6,782 bases of DNA from Atribacterota bacterium (lineage in GTDB: Bacteria > Atribacterota > Phoenicimicrobiia > Phoenicimicrobiales > Phoenicimicrobiaceae): assembly GCA_030599445.1 (NCBI GenBank), contig JAUVOA010000084.1:1-6782 (forward strand), written 5' to 3'. A program made the position numbers and the translations under genes. A model generated the notes under the pieces. It was not told the DNA's origin. It was given only the letters and a program-made list of their open reading frames with translations, and made no database searches. Shown in pieces: positions 5,628-6,782 of this stretch (position 1 is the first letter of the stretch; every line of letters starts with the position of its first letter).

Positions 5628-5876
5628 ATGTCTAAACGGATCGGAACAGTTACTATTATTATAGCTGATAGGATCAATCAATCTGCTAGAGTTAACGAGA
5701 TTTTAAGTAAGCATGCAGACCTCATTATTGGACGAATGGGTTTACCTTATTTTCCTAAAAAGATTAGTATCATCTGTCTAATTGTAAATGGTTCAACTGA
5801 TCAATTAGGGTCTTTAACCGGTCAATTAGGTTCTATGGAGGGAGTTCAGGTTAAATCAGCTATGGTAAAAGAATAG
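5628..5876 (+). CDS. TM1266-family putative iron-only hydrogenase system regulator
   Basis: The 82-residue product matches the length and pattern of the TM1266 family (small ferredoxin-like, ACT-like alpha/beta fold). Strand RIGTVTIIIAD (4-14) is followed by a helix (NQSARVNEILSKHADLI, 17-33), then GRMGLPYFPKKISIICLIVNG (35-55), a second helix (STDQLGSLTGQLGSM, 56-70) and a final strand (VQVKSAMV, 73-80). The family is found beside [FeFe]-hydrogenase and maturase genes and is annotated as a putative regulator. Its true activity and any ligand are, as far as I know, not established. It has no DNA-binding motif of its own, so direct transcription control is doubtful. AGGAGGAGG (5616-5624) is a very strong ribosome binding site. 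The gene lies 238 bp after hndD, behind an intrinsic terminator, so its expression probably depends on read-through or on the structured leader. Confidence 0.88.
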   Translation: MSKRIGTVTIIIADRINQSARVNEILSKHADLIIGRMGLPYFPKKISIICLIVNGSTDQLGSLTGQLGSMEGVQVKSAMVKE

Positions 5877-5983
5877 TTATGTGGTAATTGTTAAGTTTTT
5901 AAAATTAAATTATAAAGAATAGAAAATAGAAAAAGAAAGAAATAATTATTTTAAAAAATTTATTGAAAAGGATACTAATTTAA

Positions 5984-6496
5984 ATGGAAAATAATAAAAT
6001 CAAATTTATTACTCGGACTGGAATATTATTAGCGGTAGCTTTAGTTGTACAGATGGGAGGATTTCCCCAACCAGTAACCGGTCCACTAATTAACACAATA
6101 CTTTATTTAGCTGCCTTATTGGTGGGAAGTTGGAGTGGAATCATTATAGGTCTTTGTACACCGGTTATTGCTTTTATGAGGGGTATTTTACCAGCACCTT
6201 TGGGTCCAATGATTCCTTTTATTGCTCTGGGCAACGGTGTTTTAGTGATTGTTTTTAGTCTATTAAAAGGAAAAAATAAAATTTTAGGAATTATTATTGC
6301 TTCCTTGGTTAAGTATTTAATTTTGTTTACAGTGGTAAGTTATATTGTAGATGTACCAGATAAGATAGCTAAAGTTATGAGTTTACCTCAATTGTTTACT
6401 GCTCTATCAGGTGGAGCAATTGCTATATTGGCGTATAAAGCTTTATGGGCTATCGGTATAGATAGAACAAAAGAAACTCCGAAAGACATAAAATAA
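5984..6496 (+). CDS. ECF transporter S-component-like integral membrane protein
   Basis: The 170-residue product has a short polar N-terminus, about six hydrophobic segments (roughly 10-27, 33-49, 50-66, 76-94, 99-121, 135-157) and a charged cytoplasmic-looking tail. Size, helix count, the small-residue-rich first helix (GILLAVALVV) and motifs such as GPLINTILYLAALLVG and LGPMIPFIALGN resemble substrate-binding S components of energy-coupling factor vitamin or cofactor importers. Such proteins need a shared EcfA/EcfA'/EcfT module, which is not in the window. The substrate cannot be read from the sequence. The gene starts 107 bp after the TM1266 gene, with no terminator seen between them, so co-transcription is plausible. 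AAAGGA at 5967-5972 is 11 nt from the ATG, somewhat far. Another small membrane protein family is possible but less likely. Confidence 0.75.
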   Translation: MENNKIKFITRTGILLAVALVVQMGGFPQPVTGPLINTILYLAALLVGSWSGIIIGLCTPVIAFMRGILPAPLGPMIPFIALGNGVLVIVFSLLKGKNKILGIIIASLVKYLILFTVVSYIVDVPDKIAKVMSLPQLFTALSGGAIAILAYKALWAIGIDRTKETPKDIK

Positions 6497-6566
6497 TGAC
6501 ATTCATGAAATTTTCAATGAACATAAAGTTTAGATTTTGCGGAAATTAATTTTTCTTAAGTTTATA

Positions 6567-6595
6567 TTGGATTTTACCTCCTTATGAGATATAAT
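6567..6595 (+). promoter_or_regulatory. Sigma-A promoter for the gene at the window's right end
   Basis: TTGGAT (6567-6572) is followed after exactly 17 bp by a perfect TATAAT (6590-6595). Transcription would start near 6602, giving a leader of about 140 nt before the ATG at 6742. The leader has one weak hairpin (AAGTTA 6697-6702 with TAACTT 6711-6716) and nothing else recognisable. No strong terminator was seen between 6497 and 6566, so some read-through from the ECF gene is possible. Confidence 0.65.
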
Positions 6596-6741
6596 TAATT
6601 CATATATAGAATATTTATGGTCACCGTTAAAGGGTATCGAGGGTTAAGCGAAGTTTATTCAGGTTATATTCATTAATAAATTTTAATAATAATAACAAGT
6701 TAGAGGTTTATAACTTTTTATTAGTAAATGGAGAAAAAGAA

Positions 6742-6782
6742 ATGGAACAGCAGGTTGACAATTTGTTAGAAGAATTTACTCT
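6742..6782 (+). CDS. Start of an unidentified gene (13 codons visible)
   Basis: An ATG at 6742 opens a frame reading MEQQVDNLLEEFT to the end of the window. GGAG at 6730-6733 is well spaced as a ribosome binding site, and a promoter lies upstream. The ATG at 6729 is in a different frame and closes within 15 codons, so 6742 is preferred. Thirteen residues are too few to name the product. The acidic, helical start is uninformative. Confidence 0.6.
   Translation, partial: MEQQVDNLLEEFT

Noticed and set aside
5888..5905. TTGTTAAGTTTTTAAAAT as a second Rex site upstream of the ECF gene
   Set aside because: The right half departs from TTAACAA at two positions and the region is very AT-rich; no promoter is placed to match it.
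6697..6720. AAGTTA/TAACTT hairpin followed by T residues as a terminator
   Set aside because: Six mostly A-T pairs and an 8-nt loop are too weak, and it lies between a promoter and the start codon it would serve.
1..6782. CRISPR array, tRNA, rRNA, phage or toxin-antitoxin genes
   Set aside because: No regularly spaced repeat-spacer pattern, cloverleaf, rRNA sequence or such proteins were seen.

Overview
The window is AT-rich DNA whose main content is a soluble, multi-subunit NADH/NADPH-linked [FeFe]-hydrogenase operon. Low G+C, strong AGGAGG-type ribosome binding sites and an Hnd-type hydrogenase point to a strictly anaerobic, fermentative Firmicute or close relative such as Clostridia or Halanaerobiales. 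That placement is inference from gene content and composition, not from a marker gene.

Layout. Positions 1-216 hold the 3' end of an unrecognised gene. Positions 217-855 hold no intact gene. They contain a decayed DDE-transposase fossil on the minus strand (421-629, with a frameshift and a large internal deletion) and three short direct repeats that probably belonged to the end of that element. At 856-918 there is a good sigma-A promoter followed directly by a perfect 18-bp dyad matching a Rex (NADH/NAD+ sensor) operator. After a leader of about 265 nt come four hydrogenase genes in the order hndB, hndA, hndC, hndD (1157-5389). They encode a small thioredoxin-like subunit, a NuoE-like [2Fe-2S] subunit, a NuoF-like FMN/NAD(P)H subunit and the H-cluster catalytic subunit. 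From 5390 to 5627 lies a structured intergenic leader with an intrinsic terminator and competing pairings. It precedes a TM1266-family gene (5628-5876), named in databases as a putative iron-only hydrogenase system regulator. An ECF-transporter S-component-like membrane protein follows (5984-6496). A new promoter at 6567-6595 then leads to the first codons of a gene cut by the window end (6742).

How it works together. HndA and HndC would take electrons from NAD(P)H through FMN and Fe-S clusters and pass them to the ferredoxin-like domains and H-cluster of HndD, which reduces protons to H2. The Rex-type site just downstream of the promoter would repress the operon when NADH is low and release it when NADH accumulates. 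The diaphorase subunit lacks the C-terminal 2[4Fe-4S] domain found in well-studied electron-bifurcating HydB proteins, so direct NADH-dependent H2 production is a real alternative to bifurcation.

The most interesting undescribed signal is the leader of the TM1266 gene. A 14-bp terminator stem, a 10-bp pairing that uses its loop, and a 9-bp pairing next to the ribosome binding site share sequence. This resembles an attenuator or riboswitch expression platform. No known riboswitch class was recognised.
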